DNA of 64,000 nucleotides, from NCBI RefSeq assembly GCF_963664415.1, contig NZ_OY761441.1, positions 62,001 through 126,000 on the forward strand, written 5' to 3'. This document shows positions 9,206-17,107 of this stretch, one piece after another. This stretch comes from an uncultured Desulfobacter sp. (lineage in GTDB: Bacteria > Desulfobacterota > Desulfobacteria > Desulfobacterales > Desulfobacteraceae). Position 1 is the stretch's first letter. Each line of letters starts with the position of its first letter. The notes under the pieces were generated by a model. It was given only the letters and a program-made list of their open reading frames with translations, was not told where the DNA came from and ran no database searches. The translations under genes were made by a program, and so were the position numbers.

Positions 9206-10363
9206 TCAGACATCTTTCCACACGCCGGGGATTGGGGTTGTGCAGAACCTGCAGGCACCGTTCAGGAGATTCCTCTCCAGTATTCGGTATCCCATGCGCC
9301 GCACCAGAAGCCGGCCACAGGAGTGGCAATAGGTATGGTTGGCCTTGTGGCCCGGCACATTGCCGATATAGGTGTAGTTCAGACCTATATCCCTGGCAAT
9401 GTCCCGAAACCGTTCCAAGGTATGAACCGGGGTGGGTTCAAGCCGATCTAACCTGTACTGGGGTACGAATCTGAGAAGATGCAGGGGATGGGTATCCCCT
9501 AATTCGTTCAGGATCCATTTGCACATCTGCCTGAACATCGTTTCATCATCGGTATATCCGGGAATTACGAGGTTGGTGATCTCAAAATGCACTTTTTCCC
9601 TGTTCAGGGTTTTAAATGTTTCCAAAACTGGGGATAGTCTCCCCCCGTTTAGATCCTTGTAGATCTTATCTGAAAAGGACTTCAAGTTGATATTGGCGGC
9701 ATCAATGAGTCCGCACAGGTGTTTGAGCGGTTCCTGCCGGATATACCCGTTTGAAATTAAAAAATTGGCGATATTCTTTTTTTTTGCGGCGGCTGCGGTG
9801 TCAGCCATGTACTCATAGTATGTGATGGCTTCAGAATAGGTATAGGCGATGGCCCCTGCAGTGGACGCCAAAGTTTTTTCAATCACAGCATCAGGAAACA
9901 TATCGTAGTGCCTGACATCTTCGGGTCTGGCCTGTGAAATCTCCCAGTTTTGACAGTTCAGGCACCTAAAGTTGCATCCTGCAGCAGCAATGGAGAATAC
10001 CCGACTGCCGGGTTTGAAATGATAGAGCGGCTTTTTCTCCACGGGATCGATATTCACGACACAGGGGTTGCCGTAGGCGATGGAGTAGAGTGTGCCGTCC
10101 ATGTTAACCTTGGATCGGCACAGACTTCGGTCACCCGGAGAGAGGACACAGGCGTTGGGACATGTCAGGCACATCACTTTTTTATTTGCCAGGCGTTTGA
10201 AAAACATGGCCTGCCTGGACCATTTCCACAATGTTTTCGGTGCATCTCCTTTGAAAATGCCTGTCCGGGCAAAGGCCTCACCCAGTCCCTGCGGGCAGCA
10301 CAGGCAGACCGGTAAAGCCATGGCGCCTTTTATGATAAATTCGCGTCTGGTTATTGTTTCCAT
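9206..10363 (-). CDS. amrS: AmmeMemoRadiSam system radical SAM enzyme
   Basis: A 385-residue radical SAM protein of the family that co-occurs with AMMECR1 and Memo proteins. The iron-sulfur motif is GCNFRCLNCQNWEISQ (about residues 129-144), preceded by the signature DPVEKKPLYHFKPGS. An extra cysteine cluster (CLTCPNAC, about 60) and a C-terminal CxxC...CxxC set suggest additional metal sites. The N-terminus has a twin-arginine-type signal, TRREFIIKG followed by a hydrophobic stretch, so it may be exported folded. It overlaps the upstream synthase-like gene by 13 bases and is last in a three-gene operon. The reaction of this system is not established. Confidence 0.88.
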   Translation of the reverse strand: METITRREFIIKGAMALPVCLCCPQGLGEAFARTGIFKGDAPKTLWKWSRQAMFFKRLANKKVMCLTCPNACVLSPGDRSLCRSKVNMDGTLYSIAYGNPCVVNIDPVEKKPLYHFKPGSRVFSIAAAGCNFRCLNCQNWEISQARPEDVRHYDMFPDAVIEKTLASTAGAIAYTYSEAITYYEYMADTAAAAKKKNIANFLISNGYIRQEPLKHLCGLIDAANINLKSFSDKIYKDLNGGRLSPVLETFKTLNREKVHFEITNLVIPGYTDDETMFRQMCKWILNELGDTHPLHLLRFVPQYRLDRLEPTPVHTLERFRDIARDIGLNYTYIGNVPGHKANHTYCHSCGRLLVRRMGYRILERNLLNGACRFCTTPIPGVWKDV

Positions 10364-12429
10364 AATAAAAACCTGATAAGTCCGACAAGCTTGACGGCGG
10401 CAAGGACAAGCGCTGCCTTTATCAATCCTATGCCCGGCACCAGGACCAGTGTAAAAAACAGGACACCGAAAGCCGCACCGGCAAGGTCGGCCGCAAAAAG
10501 CCGGGTAACCACCGACAAGCGGTCATGTTGGATTTTGGCTGCGCAGGGAAATTCAAAGCCACAAAAGAAACCGAACCCGAATGCCGCAACAAAGCAGGCA
10601 TTCTCATTGAGCATCGCCGGAATCCATGTCAGTATGCCTGCAATTGCCGCCATCAGCACCGCCAGGCTGATATCGGCAGCCGCAATCCACTGGCCGGCCC
10701 GGGCGTCTGACACCTTGCCGCCAGTATATGCGCCCGGCAGCAGGCCTGCAAGGAATATTGTAACGATCATACCCACCTTGACATACACATACCCGAAAAA
10801 TATCTGGAAAACGAAAAGAATCAGCATTTCGGCACCCATGGAAAAAAAGCCGGTAAAAAACAGAACTGATTCAGATCCTTTTACGGCCACAACCCAGATA
10901 ACCAGAAGAACCCCGACGACAAGACTGAAGATCTGCGGGGATGTGTTGAATTTAAGAAACCACTTTTTGAACGAGATTCGGATAAGTACCGGGGAAAAAT
11001 CCTGGTTCAAGGGTGCGTTCGGATCCAGGAATTCGTTGAGAAACGCAATGCGCTCAGGAGAGATATCTCCGTGGAAATTGTTTTGGACATGCCGGGTGGA
11101 CACACCTTTTTCCCTGAGCAGTTCCGGAATGTTTAAAGAGAACTTTTGACGGTTTCCAGACAAAAAAAACAGCTGTTCTCCAGGCAGGATCAGTACATGG
11201 CCAAAGCAGGTTTTGAGCGTGTTGTACATCGAAGAAATTATTTCCACCAAAGGGGCTGAAGGATAGTTGTCGTATCCGGTTATTGAAAAACTGAACACCC
11301 CGCCAGGTTTAAGGTGCTGTGCCACCACGGTAAAAAAGTTCCGGGTAAAAAAACGATTAACCTGAAATGTATCGGGGTCTGACAAATTCAAGATCACGGC
11401 GTCATACATTTGGTCTGTAAACGCGAGCCATTTCCTGGCATCCTGATGGATCATCCGGACCCGGTCCTGCCGGGCCAGAAAGCCGTATGAAAACAGCGCT
11501 TCGGTCACTCTGGGATCAATCTCTACATAGTCAATGGATGACAGGTCATACTTGGCAAATTCCTTGAATATGCCGGAAATGGCTGAAATTACCAGTACAT
11601 GCTCAGGGGATTTTACCTGTGACAGGGGATAATGAACGGTTTTTTCTGCCATAGCGGTATTCCGGGTGTCAAACAGCGGCTGATTGTTCTGGAAGAATGT
11701 AAAGCTTTTCTCTTTTTCGGTTACGACCACCCTGCCATAAGGGGTCTCCTTGTAAAAAGACGGGACAGTGCCTTTCCCGGTAAGGGTTTGACGTTCAGAT
11801 GCCAGGCATAATCCCATGATGCACAAAAGCGGGATATAGAGCAGGCGAAACGCTTTTTGTCCGTTCATCCGGAAGGCGAAAAAGAGCAGCGGCGCACAGG
11901 CGGCGCAGACCGCCTGGACCGGGGTGAGCACCAGCACCAATACAAATGAAAAAACAGCACCACCAAAGGCGTCACCGATGTTGTCGGCGATATAAATCCG
12001 GGTTGAATCGACCCCTTTAAACTGCTTTTTTTCCAGATCCAGGCTCATGGGCAAAAGAGCGCCGACCAGGATGCAGTAAGGGGCGAACGAGATACCGGTA
12101 AAAATCAGGGTCTGGTAGAACCCCACAGCCTGGCCGGTTAAAAAAATCCGGTCATAGAAAACTCTGACCACCGGAATCTGGATAATGCCGACAAAACACA
12201 GTACCAGGGAACACCCAGAAAGCATCTGTGCCGAAGCGGGAAACTTTTTGCAGGAGAACCGGTACAAAAGGGTGCCGCAGCCGCTGAGAAACAGCCAGTT
12301 GAATAAGGTGACGGCAATAACAAACTCATTACCGGAAAAAAGGCATAAAAATTCCCGGATCACGGCGATCTGGGTGGCAACCGAGGTGATACCGGTCGCT
12401 ATGACAACTGCAATGACCGAAGTTTTCAA
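10351..12429 (-). CDS. Membrane-embedded spermidine/spermine synthase-like protein
   Basis: The 692-residue protein has about six N-terminal membrane segments (residues 5-210), a soluble spermidine-synthase-type methyltransferase fold (about 225-440) and a further set of membrane segments to the end. In the soluble part, EIDPRVTEALFSYGF and HQDARKWLAFTDQMYDAVILNL match the nucleotide/aminopropyl-donor site region of the family. Its role is unproven; family members with this topology are often annotated only as synthase-like transporters. The gene overlaps both neighbours by a few bases, which ties it to the AmmeMemoRadiSam operon. Confidence 0.8.
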   Translation of the reverse strand: MKTSVIAVVIATGITSVATQIAVIREFLCLFSGNEFVIAVTLFNWLFLSGCGTLLYRFSCKKFPASAQMLSGCSLVLCFVGIIQIPVVRVFYDRIFLTGQAVGFYQTLIFTGISFAPYCILVGALLPMSLDLEKKQFKGVDSTRIYIADNIGDAFGGAVFSFVLVLVLTPVQAVCAACAPLLFFAFRMNGQKAFRLLYIPLLCIMGLCLASERQTLTGKGTVPSFYKETPYGRVVVTEKEKSFTFFQNNQPLFDTRNTAMAEKTVHYPLSQVKSPEHVLVISAISGIFKEFAKYDLSSIDYVEIDPRVTEALFSYGFLARQDRVRMIHQDARKWLAFTDQMYDAVILNLSDPDTFQVNRFFTRNFFTVVAQHLKPGGVFSFSITGYDNYPSAPLVEIISSMYNTLKTCFGHVLILPGEQLFFLSGNRQKFSLNIPELLREKGVSTRHVQNNFHGDISPERIAFLNEFLDPNAPLNQDFSPVLIRISFKKWFLKFNTSPQIFSLVVGVLLVIWVVAVKGSESVLFFTGFFSMGAEMLILFVFQIFFGYVYVKVGMIVTIFLAGLLPGAYTGGKVSDARAGQWIAAADISLAVLMAAIAGILTWIPAMLNENACFVAAFGFGFFCGFEFPCAAKIQHDRLSVVTRLFAADLAGAAFGVLFFTLVLVPGIGLIKAALVLAAVKLVGLIRFLLWKQ

Positions 12430-13877
12430 TGGGCCTCTTCAAAATATTGCACCTGGTAGGTGAAGACATCCAGATGGACTGTCTGCCATTCATCCGGATC
12501 CAGCCCGGCTTTTTGGCACAAATATCCGAGAAAGGCTTCGGGTTTCGGCAGTTGTTTCCACACCTGGGGCAGGAAAGTGGCACTTTTTATCCCTTTCCGG
12601 ATAATTACCCCGTCCCGAAACGGCATAAGCTTTGTTAACAGATCGTCAGCATCCCGGTAATCCAGGGGTGAAGACGGTGTCAGGATAGAGACTTCGATAT
12701 TAAGGTTTTTGAATTCCTCCTGCGTCAGGCCCGGGAACCTGGGATCGTGGAATGCTGCGTTAAGGGCATTGTGCCGGATGTTATCCGTCACAGGCTCTGT
12801 TGCCTGCAAAGATCCAATGCATCCCCTGAGATGCCCGTTAAGGGTGAGGGTAACAAAAGTCGCCCGGTTCCCACCGGCATCAATGCCTGGCGGGGGAACA
12901 GGCCGATCCTGTGCCGGGTTAATCCCCAAAACTTCGGCAATGGTGTGTTTTGCCGTTTGAACCAGAAAATGGCCCTGTTCCTGTGTTAACCGGGAAAAAT
13001 GTTTTGGGCCGGCATCATTCGATACATAGGCGATGGCGCAGTATCCCACCACGCGTGACCGGTCCCCCGTCGTATCCCCACTGTTGGCGTAGTGAAGCAG
13101 TACCGGCTGCCAGTTCCTTTTTTTTGCAATATCCATGAGCATCAGGAGAGGCACCCTGCCGCAGGCGGCGTTATCTTCTGCTTTCAACTCTGCTGCCCGT
13201 CCTTCCAATATCATGCCGATGGTCTGCCGGTCCTTTTTCACCGCCCGGTCATAGGGCAGGTAGTGAGACAGGTCCGAGCTTGCGATCAGCAGGGTCCGGT
13301 CATCAATCAGTTCGTCGATCTTACGGGCAGTTTTCTCAATATCGCATCGGCCTGTTACCACCGGGATCAGCGTAAAATCATCGAGCACCGTCTGAACAAA
13401 GGGCAAGATCACCTCAACGGCGTGTTCCTGTTTTTCGGATACCGGATCGGTGTGAAACAAATCTTTCGACTGCAACAGTCTGCGCGCATCGTCATGGCGA
13501 TCGACTTGCCCTAAAGGTGTCTGCCATGCCGATGCGCTGCTGATCGAACACCCCGTGAATCCGACCCGATGGTCGGGACCCATGATGATCACCTTGTCAA
13601 ATGCCGCCCCCTTGATCAGAACGGCACCATGCGAGGCAACCGACCCGGAATAGATGTAACCGGCATGTGGTAAAATCAGGGCTCGCAGTTTTCCGGAAAG
13701 CTGCGTTCTATCAGCCTCCTGCATCAGCTTATTCAACATTCGTCGTAATTCGGATTCGGATTTCGGATAAAACGTCCCCTGGTAAGCTGCCTGCCTGACA
13801 TCACCATAAGAAAGCCGTGCAATTCCCTGAACGAATACCAGGACGATTATCAGCCAGAGCAAAGAAAGCGTTTTCAT
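12426..13877 (-). CDS. amrB-amrA fusion: AmmeMemoRadiSam protein: Memo domain fused to AMMECR1 domain
   Basis: A 483-residue protein with a probable Sec signal or membrane anchor (residues 1-25), a Memo-like domain of the extradiol-dioxygenase fold (about 27-300) and an AMMECR1 domain (about 310-478). Memo motifs include LILPHAGYIYSGSVA (about 67), MGPDHR and ASSDLSHY. The AMMECR1 part has LRGCIGS and FRDGVIIRKG. In many genomes these two domains are separate genes, AmrB and AmrA. It starts at ATG 13877 and is first in the operon; its stop overlaps the next gene's ATG. The signal peptide implies the system works outside the cytoplasm here. Confidence 0.88.
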   Translation of the reverse strand: MKTLSLLWLIIVLVFVQGIARLSYGDVRQAAYQGTFYPKSESELRRMLNKLMQEADRTQLSGKLRALILPHAGYIYSGSVASHGAVLIKGAAFDKVIIMGPDHRVGFTGCSISSASAWQTPLGQVDRHDDARRLLQSKDLFHTDPVSEKQEHAVEVILPFVQTVLDDFTLIPVVTGRCDIEKTARKIDELIDDRTLLIASSDLSHYLPYDRAVKKDRQTIGMILEGRAAELKAEDNAACGRVPLLMLMDIAKKRNWQPVLLHYANSGDTTGDRSRVVGYCAIAYVSNDAGPKHFSRLTQEQGHFLVQTAKHTIAEVLGINPAQDRPVPPPGIDAGGNRATFVTLTLNGHLRGCIGSLQATEPVTDNIRHNALNAAFHDPRFPGLTQEEFKNLNIEVSILTPSSPLDYRDADDLLTKLMPFRDGVIIRKGIKSATFLPQVWKQLPKPEAFLGYLCQKAGLDPDEWQTVHLDVFTYQVQYFEEAH

Positions 13878-14031
13878 GGATCTCCTCCCGAACGCTGCTG
13901 TTGTTATGATTTATGCGATTTTAGCATAGCGCCCCGGCAATTTTAATATTTCTTTGCATATTTCTTCATATACTTTTCTTTAGCTCCTTTGATAAGATGA
14001 TTGCAGACCATACCGGAAGCCGGAATATTTT

Positions 14032-14865
14032 GTGGATAACCTAAACAAAAATATCGAAAAAGCTTGTCAGGCAATTAAAGCTGCAGACGCACTTTTTATA
14101 ACGGCTGGTGCCGGTATGGGCGTTGATTCGGGTTTGCCTGATTTTAGGGGAAATGAAGGTTTCTGGAAAGCTTATCCGCCCATAGCAAAGCTGGGCAAAT
14201 CGTTCACTGAAATGGCAGACCCTGTCTGGTTTGACAAACAGTCGGAGATCGCCTGGGCGTTTTATGGGCACAGGTTGAATCTTTATCGTGAAACAATCCC
14301 CCACGAAGGCTTTTCAAAATTGCTTGATCTGGGAAGAAGCAAGCCGTACGGATATTTTGTATTTACCTCAAATGTTGACGGGCAGTTTCAAAAAGCCGGC
14401 TTTGACGATGCATTGATTGAAGAGTGTCATGGCTCTATCCACCATCTTCAATGCACAGGACCATGTTCCAACGACATCTGGAAGATTGGGGAAAAAAAAG
14501 TCAATGTTGATATGGAAGCGTTCAGGGCTACAGGCGAGTTACCGAAATGTAAAAACTGTGGCGGGCTGGCACGCCCGAATATTTTAATGTTTGGAGATTG
14601 CAACTGGGTATCGCACCGTACCGGTGAGCAAGTTGCTCGTTTGCAAAAATGGATAGCAAAGCTCAACAGCTTCCATGCAAAGTTGGCTATTATTGAAATA
14701 GGGGCAGGCCTTGCAGTACCTACGGTGAGGTATAAATCCCAACGAACCGGCCGGAGCTTAAATTCAACCTTGATACGTATCAACCCAAGGGATTACCATG
14801 TTTGCCGAGGCGCGATCGGCCTGCCGCTTGGCGCCAGGGAAGGCATAAACCGGATTTTGAATTGA
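14032..14865 (+). CDS. SIR2 family NAD-dependent deacylase
   Basis: A 277-residue sirtuin. The NAD site is GAGMGVDSGLPDFRG (about residues 27-41), the catalytic histidine lies in EECHGSIHHLQC (about 133-144), and a zinc site is formed by CTGPC and CKNCGG. FTSNVDGQF matches the conserved TQNID-type motif. The usual reaction is removal of acyl groups from protein lysines using NAD. The start is GTG 14032; there is no strong ribosome site. It is convergent with the small transporter gene at 14868, with only two bases between their ends. Confidence 0.88.
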   Translation: MDNLNKNIEKACQAIKAADALFITAGAGMGVDSGLPDFRGNEGFWKAYPPIAKLGKSFTEMADPVWFDKQSEIAWAFYGHRLNLYRETIPHEGFSKLLDLGRSKPYGYFVFTSNVDGQFQKAGFDDALIEECHGSIHHLQCTGPCSNDIWKIGEKKVNVDMEAFRATGELPKCKNCGGLARPNILMFGDCNWVSHRTGEQVARLQKWIAKLNSFHAKLAIIEIGAGLAVPTVRYKSQRTGRSLNSTLIRINPRDYHVCRGAIGLPLGAREGINRILN

Positions 14866-14867
14866 TC

Positions 14868-14969
14868 TTAGAGCTGTTTTTTTATAATGGCAATGACGAT
14901 GCAGACACCGGCTCCGATCCAGGTAACACCCAGACCTATATCCATCATGACAATAGCGGAAATCGTCAT
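14868..14969 (-). CDS. MetS-like small subunit of the NSS transporter
   Basis: A 33-residue protein with one membrane helix (roughly MDIGLGVTWIGAGVCIVIAI) and a short basic end, matching the methionine/alanine NSS small-subunit family. Its ATG overlaps the transporter's stop as ATGA, implying translational coupling, and a GGAGG ribosome site lies inside the end of the transporter gene. Such subunits are required for activity of MetP-type transporters in Gram-positive bacteria; the same job is inferred here. Confidence 0.8.
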   Translation of the reverse strand: MTISAIVMMDIGLGVTWIGAGVCIVIAIIKKQL

Positions 14970-16438
14970 TTTTCACCTCCGTTAACGGTTACATGTATCA
15001 TGACGCTGAGAATGATGATGCCTTGCACCATGAACAAGCCAAATATCAATAAGGCCGAAGACGGATACCCGCCGTAGGGGGTTATAATGTCTCCGATAAG
15101 GTTGGATAGGATCATATAACCGAGAATGGCCGGGGTGATGAATTTTAGGCAAAAGGTCCATAACTTTCCTACTTTGAAATCACTGGTCAGGTTGATGTGG
15201 TCCTTAAAGTTGTCTATACCGCAGATCCATACCAGGAATACGATCTCCAGGAGCCCACCGACCAATACGCCGAAATTGTTGATGAACCGGTCCACGATAT
15301 CCAGAACCAACAGTCCGGAATGCGTAGCAAACACGATGCCGCACAGAATACCGATGCCGCAATAAATACTGGCCGCAGCTTTACGGCTGATGCCAAAACG
15401 GTCAATGAGTACGGATACCGAGACCTCGCAGATGGATATCATGGAACTTAAGCCTGCAAAAAGCAGGGCTGCAAAGAATAATGTTCCGAAAAATACAGGG
15501 CCGGGCAGGCTGTTAATGGCCTTGGGAATGGTGACAAAGGCCAGGCCTACCCCCGAGCTGACCACTTTATCAACCCCCACGCCCTGGATGAACGCCATAT
15601 TCCCCAGGACCGAAAAGACCATAATGCCGCAAAGGATACTGAACCCGCAATTGCAGAATGCCGTGATAAAACCGTTATTGGCCATATCCGAATTCTTGGG
15701 CAGGTAGCTTGCATAGGTAAGCATGATGGCAAAGCCGATGGAAAGGCTGAAAAAAATCTGGCCATAGGCTTCAATCCAGACCTTAAAATTGAAAAGTGCA
15801 GAAAAATCGGGTTGAAACATCCAGTTAAGGCCTTCTGTTGCCCCTTCCAGAGTTACGGCCCGGGCTGTGATGACAATCACCATAATAAAAAGCAGGGGCA
15901 TGAAAATTTTGCCGGCCAACTCAATCCCTTTTTTAACGCCACTGAAAAGCACCACCCAACTGACTAACCAAGCGCAGAGGATAGACCCGAGTATGGGCCA
16001 CCGGATGCCGTTAAAGGCAAACGGTGTGTCTGAAATCTGCAGATAGGTTTGATAAAAGAAATTTGCAGTATCCTGTCCCCACCCCTGGGTAAAGGCTAAA
16101 ATAAGATAGGAGATGGTCCAGCCCACCACCGCCACATAATAAATGGAGATGACAAAGGAAACCAAAAGCTGCCACCAGCCCAGCCATTCCATGCGACCCG
16201 ACAGACTGCTGAAGATATTGGGAACCGAGGTCTTGAATTTATGCCCAACCCCGAATTCCAGAATCAGGAACGGAATGCCCGCCGTGACCATGGCAAAAAG
16301 ATAAGGGATAAAAAAAGCGCCCCCGCCGTTTTCATAGGCAACATAGGGAAATCGCCAGATATTCCCTAAACCAATGGCCGATCCGATGGCCGCGAAGATA
16401 AAGCCGGTCCGCGTGCCCCATTGTTCTCTTTTACGCAT
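14966..16438 (-). CDS. Sodium-dependent NSS family amino-acid transporter
   Basis: A 490-residue, roughly 12-helix member of the neurotransmitter:sodium symporter family. The first helix has the signature IGLGNIWRFPYVAYENGGG (about residues 20-38), with the unwound sodium/substrate site; a GLSSM segment (about 330) matches the helix 8 sodium site. The role is sodium-coupled uptake of an amino acid. Together with the small MetS-like gene at its 3' end it most resembles MetP-type methionine/alanine carriers. It starts at ATG 16438; the 270 bases before it lead back to the conflict-system promoter on the other strand. Confidence 0.9.
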   Translation of the reverse strand: MRKREQWGTRTGFIFAAIGSAIGLGNIWRFPYVAYENGGGAFFIPYLFAMVTAGIPFLILEFGVGHKFKTSVPNIFSSLSGRMEWLGWWQLLVSFVISIYYVAVVGWTISYLILAFTQGWGQDTANFFYQTYLQISDTPFAFNGIRWPILGSILCAWLVSWVVLFSGVKKGIELAGKIFMPLLFIMVIVITARAVTLEGATEGLNWMFQPDFSALFNFKVWIEAYGQIFFSLSIGFAIMLTYASYLPKNSDMANNGFITAFCNCGFSILCGIMVFSVLGNMAFIQGVGVDKVVSSGVGLAFVTIPKAINSLPGPVFFGTLFFAALLFAGLSSMISICEVSVSVLIDRFGISRKAAASIYCGIGILCGIVFATHSGLLVLDIVDRFINNFGVLVGGLLEIVFLVWICGIDNFKDHINLTSDFKVGKLWTFCLKFITPAILGYMILSNLIGDIITPYGGYPSSALLIFGLFMVQGIIILSVMIHVTVNGGEK

Positions 16439-16616
16439 ACGCCAACTTCCGTTTAAATATTAGTAATATCCATGGGCTGCCCAAGTCTATCAACATCCAA
16501 GAATAATCCACAACAAAACATGAAACTGCTTTAACAACTAACTTGGACTTTACTATAAACATTTTGCTGAATCAACAGACAGTGGATTTATTCTTAGGCC
16601 GTATGAGTCAGTATGA

Positions 16617-16645
16617 TTGACACGCAATAACGGCTTTCATATACT
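16617..16645 (+). promoter_or_regulatory. Near-consensus sigma-70 promoter for the conflict-system genes
   Basis: TTGACA at 16617-16622 and TATACT at 16640-16645 are separated by exactly 17 bases. The Trypco1 gene starts 65 bases downstream with an AAGGAG ribosome site. The strength suggests steady expression rather than tight silencing. Confidence 0.75.
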
Positions 16646-16709
16646 TGGTGTTAAAAATAAATTTCTCAGTCTTTTAACATGACGGCAGCTTACAATAAGG
16701 AGCTAATAG

Positions 16710-17066
16710 ATGTCTCAGATCTCCCCTTTCACAATGGACGACGATACCGTTATTTACATTGAAACTTCAGAGAATGTGGCTGTAGTGGAAGCGGATGAAA
16801 CAAAAAACAAAGTCGAGGAGCCTCTTGTTTCCAAAGGTAATGTGGTGGAATCGGCCGTTCAAAAATTCAAATCCATTGAAGGAACGATCAAAACCTATAC
16901 GAATCATACCTTAAATGCGTTCAGAGAGGTTGCCGCTGCCAATGTGGATAAAGTGACTCTGGAGTTCGGGATTAAGGTAGGCGGTGAAGCAGGTATTCCA
17001 TATGTGACAAAGGGGACGGCCGAGAGCAACTTGAAAATTACAGTGGAATGTTCATTTCGAAAATAA
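16710..17066 (+). CDS. Trypsin-co-occurring domain 1 (Trypco1 / CU044_2847 family) protein
   Basis: A 118-residue protein whose C-terminal part (about residues 78-115: VTLEFGIKVGGEAGIPYV and TAESNLKITVEC) matches the Trypco1 domain. This small domain is known from conflict systems where it accompanies a trypsin- or caspase-like protease and an ATPase. An N-terminal strand (YIETSENVAVVE) precedes a helical stretch. AAGGAG lies just before ATG 16710. The caspase-ATPase gene begins 41 bases later and is surely in the same operon. Its function as adaptor or substrate is inferred, not proven. Confidence 0.82.
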   Translation: MSQISPFTMDDDTVIYIETSENVAVVEADETKNKVEEPLVSKGNVVESAVQKFKSIEGTIKTYTNHTLNAFREVAAANVDKVTLEFGIKVGGEAGIPYVTKGTAESNLKITVECSFRK

Positions 17067-17107
17067 TTGCTTAGTCTGCGAACTGCCTGAATGTAAAAGG
17101 GAACGCT

